The notes under the pieces: generated by a model
What the model was told of the DNA's origin: nothing
Seen by the model: the letters and a program-made list of their open reading frames with translations, nothing else
The model's database searches: none
Origin: Reticulitermes speratus
Lineage: Eukaryota; Arthropoda; Insecta; Blattodea; Rhinotermitidae
Reading direction: 5' to 3'
DNA: 64,000 nt
Assembly: GCA_021186555.1 (NCBI GenBank)
Contig: JAJKFL010000042.1
Location: 19,072,521-19,136,520, forward strand
Shown here: positions 48,061-61,195 of the stretch, piece by piece
Position numbering within the stretch: the stretch's first letter is position 1
How the letters are laid out: each line of letters begins with the position of its first letter
Translations under genes and position numbers: made by a program

Positions 48061-51000
48061 AAGTACGGGAAAAAAAACTAAAGGTAACAGATCACTTGAA
48101 TATCTTGGGGTGTAAGTCTGCTGAAACAATAACTGGGTCTGAAGAGAAACTGGGTGTGAGTGTGTGGACTGGTTTGAGGTGCCGGAGAGTAAGGTTCAGT
48201 AAACGTGGTTCTGCGAAAGAGAAAGTAAGGCTTCGCCTTTCAATAAGAAGACAATTAATGACCAACTGATTAATTACCTGTTGAACAAAATCTTTGTCAC
48301 GCGAATGTTTTCGGTGATCTGCATGTCTCTGTTCTTTCTTACGCTCATTACGCAAATGAAAACAAGTTTTTTTTCTGTTAACGTGCAATTCGTGAGTGAC
48401 ACAGGAATTATATATTTAGGTCAGTTCTTTACTTCTCTATTTTGTTTGCTTTTGTTTTTGGAGAGTGTATGTAACGTCGTATTTCAATAATAATGGCTCG
48501 CGGTAATTTAATTTCCTTAAAACGTAATGCACATTGGGTTCCCTGCATATTTTCTAAAAAAAACGTGCTTATTATATTATAAGACGCAATAATATATGAC
48601 AAGCAACATTTTATTTTGTGACGAAAAGTTTTGAAAACAAAGCTGTTCACCTATTCAGAACGGTATTTTAAAAACATATTGTTGTGTCAGTGACAACATA
48701 GATTTAAGTGCGCGAAGAAATGAATTTTGATTGTCTCGCTGCGAGATCTTTGTCAGCGGTAAATTCACATTAAAGCTAGTGATGCATGCAAAATACTACA
48801 AGACATATCTGAAAAATATTTTTAGGGATACTGGAGTGCATTTACTCGCGCTTGCACTGTGTACAATGAATTGGTTATATAACGCAGAGTTGGAAAAGTT
48901 GTGATAAGCAATTTTTAGTTTTTAATTCCGAAGCAAGAGTTACATTGGTATGTTCATTTTACTACCCTGGACTGTGCTTTAGGAACTGATAAGTGTCGGT
49001 GTATTCTTAGGAGTAAGATAGATCAGGTCAGGTAACTGCACAACGACCTTCAGACTTCGCATAGTTTTTAAAAATAATGCCACTCTTATGTTAATTAATC
49101 CTCTCTTATAAACATTACTTTTGTTTAATTTTATTTTTATATGCACATAGACCCTAATCTACGTTTTCACACTCTCCACATTCGTATAAACCTATTATAC
49201 TTTATAATTAGTTCTCTTTTCTGCTTTGTTTTCCCTTTAAGTTTTATTTACGATTGGCATACATTTCTTTCTCTTATTCTCTTTTCAACTGTAGTTTTGA
49301 TCTCTGCTAATATAGTCATTTTATATTTTTCCTATACCTGTAATTTCTCCTTCTCTCTTTATGATCTGCAATACTTCATTTTCTTGGCTACTTAGACCCT
49401 GAAGATGGAAGCAACAAACTCCTCCGAATCGTAGGTAGATGTTTACTAATCCAGACTCCTTCACATCCAAGAGTAGGCTACTTTAATCCTCTTAATCTCG
49501 GAATTTAATTTTATCCATACTTCGAAGGAGATACCACAAACTGAGGCCTTACATGAAATAAAAACACATACCGCACTATATCTCCTCGTGTTGTGTTACT
49601 TAACTTCGGTCGAAATTCAAGTTAGCAGTAAGAAAAATGGGGGGTGAGAGTTGGCCTGTAAGGACCACAGAAGGAAGCTTACATGAATATTCCCCATGCC
49701 AGGTTATCCGTTCTTCTACTTGAGTGGCCAAAGAAACTGAAAAGTTTACTGCTAGGAAGGTAGTCTACTGGTATACAGCACAATATTACACGACTTATGC
49801 ATAGTCTAGTTTCAGATACTTTTGAAGGAGATACTGCCCCCATTCGTTTCTCTTTTCTGTAACTTGGGGACAATATTTAACGTAAGAATGTGTAGGTGTA
49901 TTTTATTTGGATAGCAAGATGTGAAGAATCATGTTACAGGCGGTTATGTAAAAGTGTTGTCGAAATAAGTGGAATCACGAAGAAAGATACATGTTGAAGT
50001 AGGTTATGGAAAAAGATAATTTGTGTTCTCAGAAGTTGTAATGGTCTGAATAAGAAGCAAAAAGTTGAAGAACACACAATTCATCGTATTTCTGTTTGAA
50101 CTCGTTACATTGTATTACACACCGAACGTACAAGTGGCGTGCTTAACACACATGCTTTGTATTCCGGAGATCTGAATATCCTTCCAGATGCGCACACTGG
50201 CTGCTGCTATATTAATGTACACATTATGAATATCAAAGTGGTGAAAATATGGCTGAACTGAGACATATGAACTAGTGCGGGAAAAGAAGGTGATGTGTAA
50301 CATGTGATGAAATAATTTTTAATCTTTACAGTTTTGTTAGGGATTTTAAATAAATAAATTTCTGAAGGGATGATTATGCAGCAGAGATGATAAAAACAAA
50401 CGTTTGTTGGAAAATTTGATATGCAATGCCGTACCCTTTTATTATTAGCTAACTGGTCGTAACCTTCAGTCAAATTCAACCCTTTATTTTGCTGATAATC
50501 ATTTTATTACACTGGACATGTTTCGCGCCAGTGATTTATTATCAATGGCTTCGTTCATATACAGCCATTGAAGTTTTGTAACCTGCAGGTGGTATACGAT
50601 AATCGACCTTATTAAAAAAAAGTAAAATTTAGACTTATATCCAAGTGTGTGTTTACGATGAGTTACGATTTCATATATAATGTATGTGTATACAGTTATT
50701 GTGAAGTAAAGGATAAAGGAGAAATATGTCACCTGAAGGCTTAAATTCTTATCACAATTACACATTAGTAATTAAGTCTAAATTTTAGCTTGCTTTAATA
50801 AGGTTAGTTGTCACTTCCACCAGCATGTATGAAGCTTCAGTATTCTTTTGTGTAAAAAAAACTGGATAATGAACCACCGGCACAAAACATGTTAGATATA
50901 ATGAACCGATTAAGAACGAAGAAGTGAAATGCATTGGGCGACAAGGTTTGACTAATTTTGTTGGAAAATTTCATTGAAAGACACTATTGAACCTAAATAA

Positions 51001-52029
51001 TTTTATAATAAACCAAGAAAAAGTTGTGTATGGGAATTGAAAAGATCTGTTCAAATAGTGTCATGTAATGGTCGTTTGTATTGGTGAACCTTAGGGTCCT
51101 GTGACAATTGGAAAGTTATTGAAATACCGATATGCAAGTAAAATTCTGCACACCGCGGTAAATAAGCAACAGGCACAGAATTTTCCTTAAGAAAGTGATA
51201 TTTACTTGGGTTGTCTTTAAATAACGCGACTGCTAAATTGTGTAGACACAAAAAAACCGTCGTAAGAACAATGTTGTAAATAACAATAATAAACAAATAA
51301 TTTGATAATTATATTATACTTTAGTTATATTATCAAAATGCTGTTATATAGCCTATAATCCCGTTATAAATAAAAACGCTCCTGCAGCGCAGTATTTGTT
51401 ATTAAAATCAAGTAATGAAGGAAATATTATATGCAATACATATCATATAAAATTAACATTATAAATTCAGAGACAAAAAGAATATTAGTCTTAAAGGACA
51501 TTAGTTCAATTAGTTGTTAATTATGAATAATCTTGTTACAGCGACAAGTAACCCATATAAAACAAAATATCGATTCATGTTACAAACTACCTAGAAATAC
51601 GAATATTGATGACTGTAATTATCTTTGTAAAGAAAAACGTGTCAGTGTTGAAAAGCATAATGTAAAAATAACATTGAACAAATGGGAAGCTACCAGTTTT
51701 AATTTTTTAGAAGATTAAAATTTATTTAAATTTAATCAAGCGTAATAACACAACGAAGTTATAAGACTAAACATAATGTTAATAAATTTTAAGGTTTGAG
51801 ATCTTACGTCCATTTTGATTGACATCATGTAAGTTCAGGTTTATATTTTGCATTTTTTGTAGAGGCTAGCTTGATGGTGGCTTGTTTACAAAAGCCGAAA
51901 CGTTTTACTAGATTGAGTGAAGACAGTGTTGTTTATTAATAAAATTGTGTTCGACGTTATAAAAATCTCTTCTCATTTGATGTAGGAAGCACAGCGGGAT
52001 GTCATATACCAAGATTAAATTCCCCGTCT
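48061..52029. other. No gene; two or three hairpin motifs
   Basis: Decayed ribozyme-like hairpins lie at 49399-49443 (CTGAAGATGG... then CTCCTCCGAATCG), 50505-50545 (minus; CACTGGCGCGAAACATGTCC, with CACTGG/CCAGTG pairing) and 51868-51905 (GGTGGCTTGTTTACAAAAGC then CGAAACG). No coding sequence was supportable. Confidence 0.4.
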
Positions 52030-52290
52030 TTCATGAACCCCATATTGGCAACACCCAGCCTGTGGTTCCTATCCTGGTCCTGATGAATCCAGACCACACA
52101 CTAATATTATATTTCTGTAAGAACAATTTTAATATTATCCACTCTTCTACTCCAACAGATCTCAACTAAGTATTTCTCCTCATTTCTTCAACTAAACTCT
52201 GTGTTTTTCTTCCTCCTGTTGCGTACTACGTGTCGTACCCAACTCATCCACCTTGTCTTCGTCTTGAATTAGTTAGTGACTTCTGAGAAA
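52030..52290 (-). mobile_element. Diverged LINE fragment
   Basis: CCTGTGGTTCCTATCCTGG, AATTTTAATATTATCC, and CAACTCATCCACCTTGTC then TTCGTCTTG mirror the order in the 25850-26050 segment of the best LINE copy, in minus orientation. No open frame. Confidence 0.6.
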
Positions 52291-55200
52291 TACATCTTTT
52301 GAACAGTACTTATCTTACCAGTGTTTATAAAGTAAAATTGTTGAAAGAGTAGTCTTAATTTATCTTTGATACAAATTTTATTCAGGAAGGTTTTCATACT
52401 CAAAGTTCGGCTTCAGTCATCTTATAATGTAACTAGGAGAAAATAGTCTTGGCTCTATATAGTTTTGAGACAAATGTAAGTCAATACGAACCGCGAGACT
52501 TGCATTCACGTCCCTCAGCTTGTATTGGTACATTATGCAGTAAAACAGAGTGCGGTTTTGTGGTCTTGTCACAGGGAATTCTCTGAATAAATGGTAAATT
52601 TCCTTGAAATTGAAGCAGCGACTACATAACACGTTATTTAAGTCAGTTAACGTCTCGATAGATCTCGGATCTTCCTCTTTTTCCTTGTCAGTTTTGTTCA
52701 AATTATTAACTCGACATCTAGAATTGAGTGCTTTTATGGTGACTGATCATTTGAGAGGAGGAAAAATGTCGTTGTAACCGGCAACAGTTTGATAGATCTT
52801 CCAGTTTCTCAATTCTCAATTACAGGTGATTTATCCTCACAATTTACAGTGTCTCGCAGCAGCCATATTCCATTTGTTAATCATGCCTGCAATTACACTG
52901 CTCTTCGCACAAACATACAGGATTTTCGTTTTCACCTTAATTCGTCATTGCTCGTGTATCCTGTCAGCTTCAATGAATTCATCGACTCTCGCCACATTTC
53001 ACTCTACACGGCTTTAGGGTGTATGCAACAAGAGAGGCATATCTTCACTCATTCTTAACATCAACACTGAACAGAGTTGAGTATTATACAGATAGTGTAG
53101 GCAATAAAAAGTGATAGACTGTATAAGTGGGGGGACATATGTGGGTAGTTAAACTGCAACAAATTTTTGTGTTTACTTTATAGACTGTCCATCTTGTCAT
53201 ATATATGTAAATAATAGGATGTTTCGTGTACTGGATCTATTTCCATCAGGTTGACAGGTGGAGAGACACCTACTGTGTTTGATTCCACACAAAGAGCTAT
53301 TCTCAGCCACTGTAATTGACTTCAACCAAACATACTTTGTCCTGTACGCTCATTAATTACGTCATTGTGCTCATTTCCGCCACGTTGTCTTGTCCTTTGT
53401 GGCTTTCCAACAAATATTTCATGCGTTTTTCGTCTGGGACATGTCACGCCCATCCCATTCTTTCTTAATTTTGCCCTAGCCTCCTTATTAATTGACGTCT
53501 ACAAAGTGTGAAGCTCTTAACTATGTGTGTGTTTTTTCAGAAGCACTGTACAAATAAGCAGTAACATTTTAAATGACGTATTGCTTTCTTGTGTTGCGTA
53601 TGTCATTTGATTAATCTCCGTTTCAGATATATCTAAACAAAAGCCATCGGCTGACAGTCGATAATTAACAAGTGAAGCGATGTGACAAACTCACCATGTC
53701 AGCTTATTGATTTTCTTCTGACGCTGATAAATACATATGTTGCACGAATATAAAAATACCAAGCATGTTACGGTGAAATAATAAACTATTGTCGAATTAA
53801 TTCGCTATGCTTCTTCATAATATGAATTTTTTATCATTTCCGTTTACTGTCTACCGTCGAGACTCCTAGTAAATTATTGGTCATGCCAGCACCCGAACAG
53901 CTAGCAGTCAAAGCGGTGAGCATGCAGTACTCACAGGCTGTACTTCCTGCCGTACTTATCGCTACGGCAGATACTGGAGGCATCCTTCTTTATTACTTTT
54001 GAGTGGTTCTGAACTACGCAAGTGCTCGTGGCTATATATATTTTTTTTCAAACTAAGTGAATGTGGGGTTGAGGGTCCGTGTTGCGAAGAAGCGATAGGG
54101 TGCGTAGAAACACTCCTAACCCCAGTAATTTTGCTGAGTAGACATTACGGCTTATGTAGCAGCTTGTACATTCTATTTTACATCAAATTCAAGATACGCC
54201 GTATTAGTAAGCTACTCTGAAACGTGTTTGTTGATATCTGTATTCTGTGCTGTTCTGTGAAGTTTACACTAGCTAAGAAAGCATAGGGGTGCGGTGCGTT
54301 TATGAATGGAGACATGAATATTTTACAGAATTCTGCACGGAAGATGCAGACACCTTAAGAATTTATAAACAAGAAAGCTTTAGTATGTAAACGGATACAT
54401 CTGTGCGTAAATAAACCTGGCAAGGTTACCTCGAAGCATCTTATACCCACCCACTCTCGTACAAAGAGAACCATAGAAATTGAACGTTGTTGAATTTGAA
54501 GATTATTCTACTCTCTTCGGAGTATGAAGTCATTTAGTTGGGTGGAAGTATACCGACGTGTCAAAGGAACATGCGGCACATTCCTCTGAAACGTCAGTAT
54601 GTATCTAACATATAAAACGTCGTCACATCACATTCGTCGTCACCACCACGGAACCTCAAATCTCAAGATGTTTAATTTAATAAAAGCGGTCTGAATACCA
54701 ATTATTTCATACTTTCGTAAGTTATGAGTATGTAAAGAAGCGACAAGAAACAAAATTACAAGTCGAGTGGAGATTCTAGCCACCTTCCTATTCAGAACGA
54801 CTCAAATTTTATTATTGGCCCAAAGCCCGCCTATCATGTTTTATTTTCTCGTGGTTTTCATTCCATCCTCCAAGACAATGCTCGAATGTTACAATTAACA
54901 TTCATACCGACTACTGTCTTCCAGGTTATTTCCAGTTTATTAATTACACTGACTTTTCCATTCCTCAGTATAAATACCTGTGCAACTGAAGTATACTTAA
55001 GTTGTGATCAAGGGAATTAATTTTGTTTTTGTGGTATAAAACAAATAAGTACCGTACAAATCATGATCGATACCTCAGTGATAAATTGTCATCAGTTCAA
55101 CTCACTCTAAATGGGCGTGTGCCAGAGTTCCTCAGCCTAATCTGGTTTGCTTGTAAAGAAATTATGTAGATGATAGTTTTAATATACGAACAGTTTTATC

Positions 55201-56775
55201 AATAACACCCACGCAAAACGTACATCAGCACCGTTTCCATGTAAACTCAGGTACCCAAATTTCCATATGCTAATAGTTTTATAGTGTAAATACAAACATA
55301 TTTGCTCCTAACATACGTTCATCACATAATTATTAACGGAAAGTGCAAGGAAACATGACAGATATTATACTTAAGGTTGTCAATAATACATCGTAGGAAA
55401 ATAAGGAGAAAAGAGCCGTAAATTACGTATTGAAGTACAGAGAGGGAAATCACATGATAGGAATGTGAAACGTTCCTCTTTGTGCGAGATTGGGTCGCAG
55501 AGTAAGTTTAGATGGCACATAATTTAATAATTGAAGGACCTACACTGGTTGAGATTATATCAGGAGATTTTATCGCTCACTGAGTGTCAGAGGTTTTCCA
55601 GCGCTGAATAAGAACTTTGACGGCTACAAATTTAAAGATCCTCTCGAGGTGTAAACAGTTATGACACGATGGCTGATGCCAGACGACAGAGACTTTAAAA
55701 TCTCGACCCAACAAATAGTAAATGCTTTAGTTGTGGCCGACATTATGTGTAAAATTAGTGGGATAGCAGTAGGCCTACAATTAAATCTTACTTGTTCGTA
55801 TTATAGCTGAAAATAAAAACTCCAAATATATGCGTTGTAAACTGGTTTTCTGACCAGTCCTCATACAATAGGATAAATATCCCTACTTTGTGTACATCAT
55901 ACAGTATTCCTCTTCTGTTTCCGTTATAATAAATAAACACAATTATACTTCATATTTTCTTCAAATTAATCTTGATGCTTCTTATTGCTTTTATTAAGTC
56001 TTTCCCTTAAATTGGCATTTAGCTGACATTTGTTCCACCATTCCCCAATGTGCGAGCTTTGTAAGTTTTTTCGAGTGGCGGAAGTGTGTTATCACCGGGA
56101 TTTGAACATACGTTATCCTGCACTGTAAGCTGGCACTCTCACGTGCAGACCCTGTCACACTGACGGATTCAGAACGGAGATAAAGCACGGAAATCCTTGG
56201 GGTTTACTAATCATCTGCAACCCTGCACATCGACTTACGACCGCTACCTCCGCAATTATTGTCAAGTACTGTTGACGCCTAAACCTTTTTAAGCTGAACG
56301 CGTAAACCTCTCGATGAAAGCTTTACACTTCGCCACCTAATGCATGTTTCTGAAAGTGATGCTCCTAACAATGTATGAATTAGATGACAGTAAGTAGTAG
56401 GGAATAAAATCACTACCATCTGCGAATACCACTTGCTGTAAAAATGTTAGATGCTATGTCTCCTAGGAGAACAAATTGAGGGAGTCAGCATACGTTACAA
56501 ATTGGCGGAAACAGCCACCTTGCTCGCAGTAAGAACACTGGAATATCAACTTGGCTGATCTCCCTTTTCGCTGTGTGCAGTCGCATTCGATATGACTTTA
56601 CTTGTACAGTACATACGTTACTTGACTGTTATTGATTTTTGTTCTCAATAAAAGACATAGACTTACGAGTATATCGATTTTAGAACATAACATTTCTTAT
56701 TTCACATTGTCTGTTATGGATATTTTATTTTTGGTTGATTTACTGATTTTATGGGGGAAGGGGGGGGGGTTTCCT
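52291..56775. other. No gene; worn hairpin and tRNA-like traces
   Basis: At 54547-54603 an imperfect inverted repeat (TACCGACGTGTCAAAGGAAC against TTCCTCTGAAACGTCAGTAT) belongs to the ribozyme-like group. At 56080-56160 the minus strand has GTTCAAATCCCGG, a good B-box, about 50 bases after a possible A-box. No body family was recognised. Confidence 0.35.
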
Positions 56776-56793
56776 TGTGTCTAATATCTTAGG

Positions 56794-57114
56794 GAAAGAT
56801 CCGGGATGGTGTAGTTAGTATAGTGACTAGGCTACGGGCAGGAAGTATAGTGACTAGGCTACGGGCTGGAAGATCCGGGTTTCGAATCCTGCCACGGGCA
56901 CGAGATTTATGTCTTCACCAAAACGTGTAGACTAGCTCTGGGGCCCACCCAGACTCCTACTCACTGGGTACTGCGGGTGCTTTCCCCGGTGGTAAAGCGG
57001 CTGAGTCGTGGGACTAACCACTCATCTCTGTCTAGTGTCGAGGGTAAGGGTGAGTGAAGCTATACATCCACTTCCCCGTATATGCCTTCTTGGCGGAACA
57101 GGGAAAACTTTACA
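56794..57114 (+). mobile_element. Full-length SINE-B copy with duplicated head
   Basis: The head is GGTGTAGTTAGTATAGTGAC, similar to the A-box side of tRNA-Asp/Glu. A 27-bp piece of it (GTATAGTGACTAGGCTACGG...) occurs twice in tandem near 56817-56870. The B-box is GGGTTTCGAATCC with an extra T. Body: GCTCTGGGGCCCACCCAGAC, GGTAAAGCGGCTGAGTCG, CACTCATCTCTGTCTAGTG, AGCTATACATCCAC, ATGCCTTCTTGGCGG. Imperfect flanking repeats (TGTGTCTAATATCTTAGG at 56776-56793; TGTGCCTAATATTTTAGG at 57115-57132) mark both ends. Confidence 0.85.
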
Positions 57115-57132
57115 TGTGCCTAATATTTTAGG

Positions 57133-59219
57133 AGTGCTTACTCGTACCTTTTGCTTTCAGGTTTTGCCGACTGTAGCGACTACTGCACATAGTATAAATT
57201 GTCAACTTTCAGTTTAAGGGTAATTAGTTTACTTTAACAGAATATGTCGTTTGGCCTGTGTTTCCGACTGCTTATGTTTTTCCTGACAGTCACCACGGAC
57301 GTGGAATCTTCTTGTCGTAAATAATGTTTGTGTTATACAAAATGTATCTACTTTCAACGACCCGTACATTAATGTATTCTGATTCACAGCATAAAAATAA
57401 AAGTGAGAATAATCGTATATCAAGGTACTGGTTACGCACATATGGAGAGGGACTGGCGCAAATCAAGAACGACTTCAATGACGAGGCACGCAGCAGGTCC
57501 GCGGGCGAAAATTTCCCTAATACGAGACAGAAGTACTAACTGCTAAATTCGGTAAGGATGGAAAACCTAAATATACCACTGTTTTTGTAAATCGGTTTTT
57601 TTTAGTGTAGAACAGTGTATTGTCTTACGCTTTGTAATGAGGTCTGCCTACCATTGGTGTGTATTGGGACGGGAAGCTTACAGCCGTGTCAGGTATGACA
57701 AAGTTGCAGAATTCTTACCAGACTTAGCGTAATGAGAGCCTTAGTTATGATAGATCAGAATAACCGGATAACAGCAGACATATTTGTGTATGAAACAATG
57801 TGGAGACAAAGAATGGGAGTAGTATTGTGGTAGTTTATAAGGAACTTGTAATGTTAGGACTTATAATTCCCATAATCTGTAGTATGTAGGCGTAACCATT
57901 TAGGCTAATTTGTGTACCTTTCTTTAGATCAGTAGCAAATAATTAATTGTATATTATATTTAACTGGCTGTGGTTGGGCCAACAAAGCAGAGTTATGTGT
58001 TGAATGAATGTAATATACGGCTAAGAGATTTCATTGTCTGTTGATTTGCATCTTTCTACGGGGGACCCAGTACCGCGGAGTTAATCCACGCTTTGCTGCG
58101 TTTAACGCAAGAAAGCGTTGTACATTAAATACCCTCCTGCCGTGCTTCGCGTATTATAAACATAGTATATAAAGGACTTTTAAATTAGTTGGTCTAAGAG
58201 TGTTAGGCTACTGTGAATTTAAACAGTGCGGCAGAGGGTAATTATAACACGGCAGGTTCCTTATCTTCGAGCCGCTGTATCGGACTGCATTTAGGTAGGG
58301 CAAAAACCTTAGACACGAAGACTGCGGGACCTCGAACGGTTTTTCAGGTTATGAAGTACTTGGAGAGGAGGAATGGAAGATGAAGTTTTTAAAAAATAGA
58401 AGATGGGAGATAGTTGCATGACTGATATCCATATATATCTGAAAGAATCGAGTTTCATATTAAAAATATGAAGCAAGGAAATTTATGGGTAGGTGCAGTC
58501 GTATTTTCTTCCCTCACTTTTTTGCAGTTTTCTTGCTGAAGACAAATAGGCTTGTCTTATGGAGGTTAGCATGAGTGTGACCACCCCACAGCAGCTCTCG
58601 TCATATCGACGGACGTTATTTCCCTTTTCCTCTCATCCCTGCAGTATTCAGGGGTGTCATAACGGTCGTGTACATTTTGTCTTCAAGGTCATGATAAATT
58701 TCTGTTTGCCTTATGTCAGGGCGTATGTCGTGATCACTCTTATCGTGAAACTTGTATATAGCGATACTTTAGCTGGTTGGGTTTCGCGAGATATCATTTT
58801 GAAATTTCTAGCAAGGAACCAAATTCCATAATAGTGATGGCTTTCCTCAGTTTATCAATCGTAGTGCAAGCAAATTACATTAAAAGAGGCTACGGCCGCC
58901 AACTTACAAATCCTTCTCACATCGTGACCACTCATGTTACATGTAAGTCAACGTAACATTAGCAGAATGTGCAGTGTAATAAAATAAAATAGCATGTCGC
59001 TTTGGTTTTTTACATCTATTCTTGTGGCAATGCAGGAGTCAAAAAGGGTGCTAATGTAGAAATTGGTGTAAGTTATTGCTTTTATTTATTTCTTTATTAA
59101 GACAATCGAAAGTTCTTTGTCGACAATATGGGATTTTTTTTAGCGTCAAAAGACTAATTCTTCCACGGTAATGAAAATTGGTCTTACTCATGAAAAGAGA
59201 AACATACTCGTATACTGGG
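57133..59219. other. No recognisable feature
   Basis: Short frames only. Nothing was assigned to a family. Confidence 0.45.
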
Positions 59220-59575
59220 GTTTCGGAGAAGGGGTGCTGTAGAATATATGGATCTAGGATGGAGCAAGTATTAGGAAGCTGCTGAAAATTACACACTGAG
59301 GAGCTTCATGATTTGTACTCGTCACCAAATATTAGCAGGATGATCAAATGAAGAAGGATGAGAGGGGCGGGGCATGTGGCAAGGAAAGGAGTGAAGCAAA
59401 TTTGATAGGAAATAACTAAACGAAAGAGACTATCTGTACGGTCCAGGAGTTTGTGGAAGAATAGTTTTGAAGTGGTTATAGGGAATAGGTTGGGAAGATA
59501 TGGAATGAATTCGTGTGGCTCAGGATAGGTACAGTAATATGCTCTTGTGGACGCTGAAATTAACCTTCGCTTTCC
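59220..59575 (+). mobile_element. Diverged LINE fragment
   Basis: The plus strand translates in pieces to EELHDLYSSPNIS and RRMRGAGHVARKG, and ends near a GRYGMN-like segment and an AQDR-like segment, following the 25735 LINE. It contains stops. The 152-codon minus frame over it (59306-59764) is the antisense shadow. Confidence 0.7.
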
Positions 59576-60929
59576 GTAATATGCGGTAAATATTTGATCA
59601 GCAGAGAAGCTGTTTGATTCTGAATAGGGACTGTGCTTCACTAGAGTCAGCTGGGCCATCAGTAATGAGTCGAACGTAACGCGGAATACGCGGTCTTGTG
59701 TCAGGCCTGTTTTCAGGTAATGTCCTATTAATCGCCAGGAGGGCCGACAAAATCCACTTAACATTTTCGACTATCTCGTCGGAACTGAGTTAGAATAGTT
59801 CTAGTCATTTTGAAGTACACCTAAACTTCATTGGCTGTCTCTTGTGAAGAAGTTAGTAAACCTTCCAGTTTCATAAAGAGTGAGGAATATGATGACCAGC
59901 TATCTAGTGTTAGCCCCTGCAGAAGGACTCTTATACGTTGAATGACGTGCTTTGCATTGATCGAAATGAACTCGTTAAGAGCTGATGCAATTTTAAATGT
60001 GAGCGATGAAACTCACCTTCTTTATATGCAAACTTCTAGGTTTTTGCGGTTATGGTTATGAAGATTGCCGTATTGTGGGCTATAACACCGCGTAGACTGG
60101 TGGAAATTTACCATGTTTCGGAGGGATGTGTGTTGGTTTTGAAAAATAGGAAAATTCCCTTCAGACCGTACTTTGTTACAAACCAGAGGACTGTAATTTC
60201 CATATTATGTGTTACTTAGAATTGATTTCCTTTGTATTTATAGCAGCATTGACGACATGATGCGTCAAAGGAGACCGAAACATGTTGTGAAATAAAAATC
60301 TCGAGTACTTCAGAGATAGTTGTCAATAGACCCTAAAAAGCTATTTTTAATAAAAGAAAATTTATAAAATCCTCATTGATTAACCTAAAGTTAAATTGGA
60401 CAGTATTCTTTAAACCGAAAGTAAAGTGCATCCTTGTTTTAATCGGTCCGTTGTCTGGTAGAATATCGGCATACCCTTCCATTATGCTGAGCTAAGACAG
60501 ACTGGTGATGTACATCCCTGAACTGATGTTTGATCGTGTCTCGTCCATAACAGTGACTGACGTATTGACCCTCTGTCATCAGCACTCCCTTGTCGAGGGG
60601 AGATTTGTAAGCCGCTGGCAAGTGTTAGACCTTAAACTTTATTGGACCTTAAAGAGAAAACCCAGTGAGCGTAGCAGGTTTATGTTCAATCACGGAGATT
60701 TGGGCCACAAGATGGCGTAAGTGACGGTGGTCAGATAATTACGTATTTTGCAACCAGTGTGCCGCAGTAGGCCTACACTGTACACGGTAGAATCAGTAGG
60801 CTTCTATTTTGTCTCTCAAATTGTATCTTTCAGTGATCTGTGTATTTCGAAAGGCCCGTCCTTCTGTCTGTCGCACTTTCAGGAGCATGGGAATGGAATG
60901 TTAAAAGTTAGTGTTAAATAGTGCCTGGA
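59576..60929. other. No gene; one hairpin motif
   Basis: At 60252-60293 CGACATG pairs with CATGTTG (one G-U pair). It encloses GATGCGTCAAAGGAGACCGAA, a worn ribozyme-like core. Nothing else was supportable. Confidence 0.4.
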
Positions 60930-61195
60930 GTTAAGTAAGAACTGCGCCATAACTAGGTGTGGGTGTGGTAAAGTATTTTTACACGCATTCTGAACGTTGG
61001 CACTAGATGGAGATGAATGGTGAAGTTGATGCCCACCGGCCGCTGTACCCCGGCAGAAAGCCCAGCGGTATCTATTGTATAGGAGTTTGTGTTGGCCACA
61101 GAACTGATCTCTATGCTGTGCTGGAAAGAGAAACCTTTGCATTCGGCCGGGAATCAAACACGGAACCTCCGACCGCACAGCCTGTAAATTAGTCT
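60930..61195 (-). mobile_element. SINE-B copy
   Basis: On the minus strand the B-box is GTTTGATTCCCGG at about 61150. Then come body blocks ATACCGCTGGGCTTTC, CACCATTCATCTCCATCTAG and TGCCAACGTTCAG. It is diverged from the younger copies. Confidence 0.65.

Noticed and set aside
50505-50545. Second functional hammerhead (minus strand)
   Set aside because: GAAACATGTCC and CACTGG/CCAGTG pairing look right, but the CUGANGA core is absent between stem I and GAAA.
59306-59764. 152-codon minus-strand frame
   Set aside because: Antisense of a plus-strand LINE fragment.
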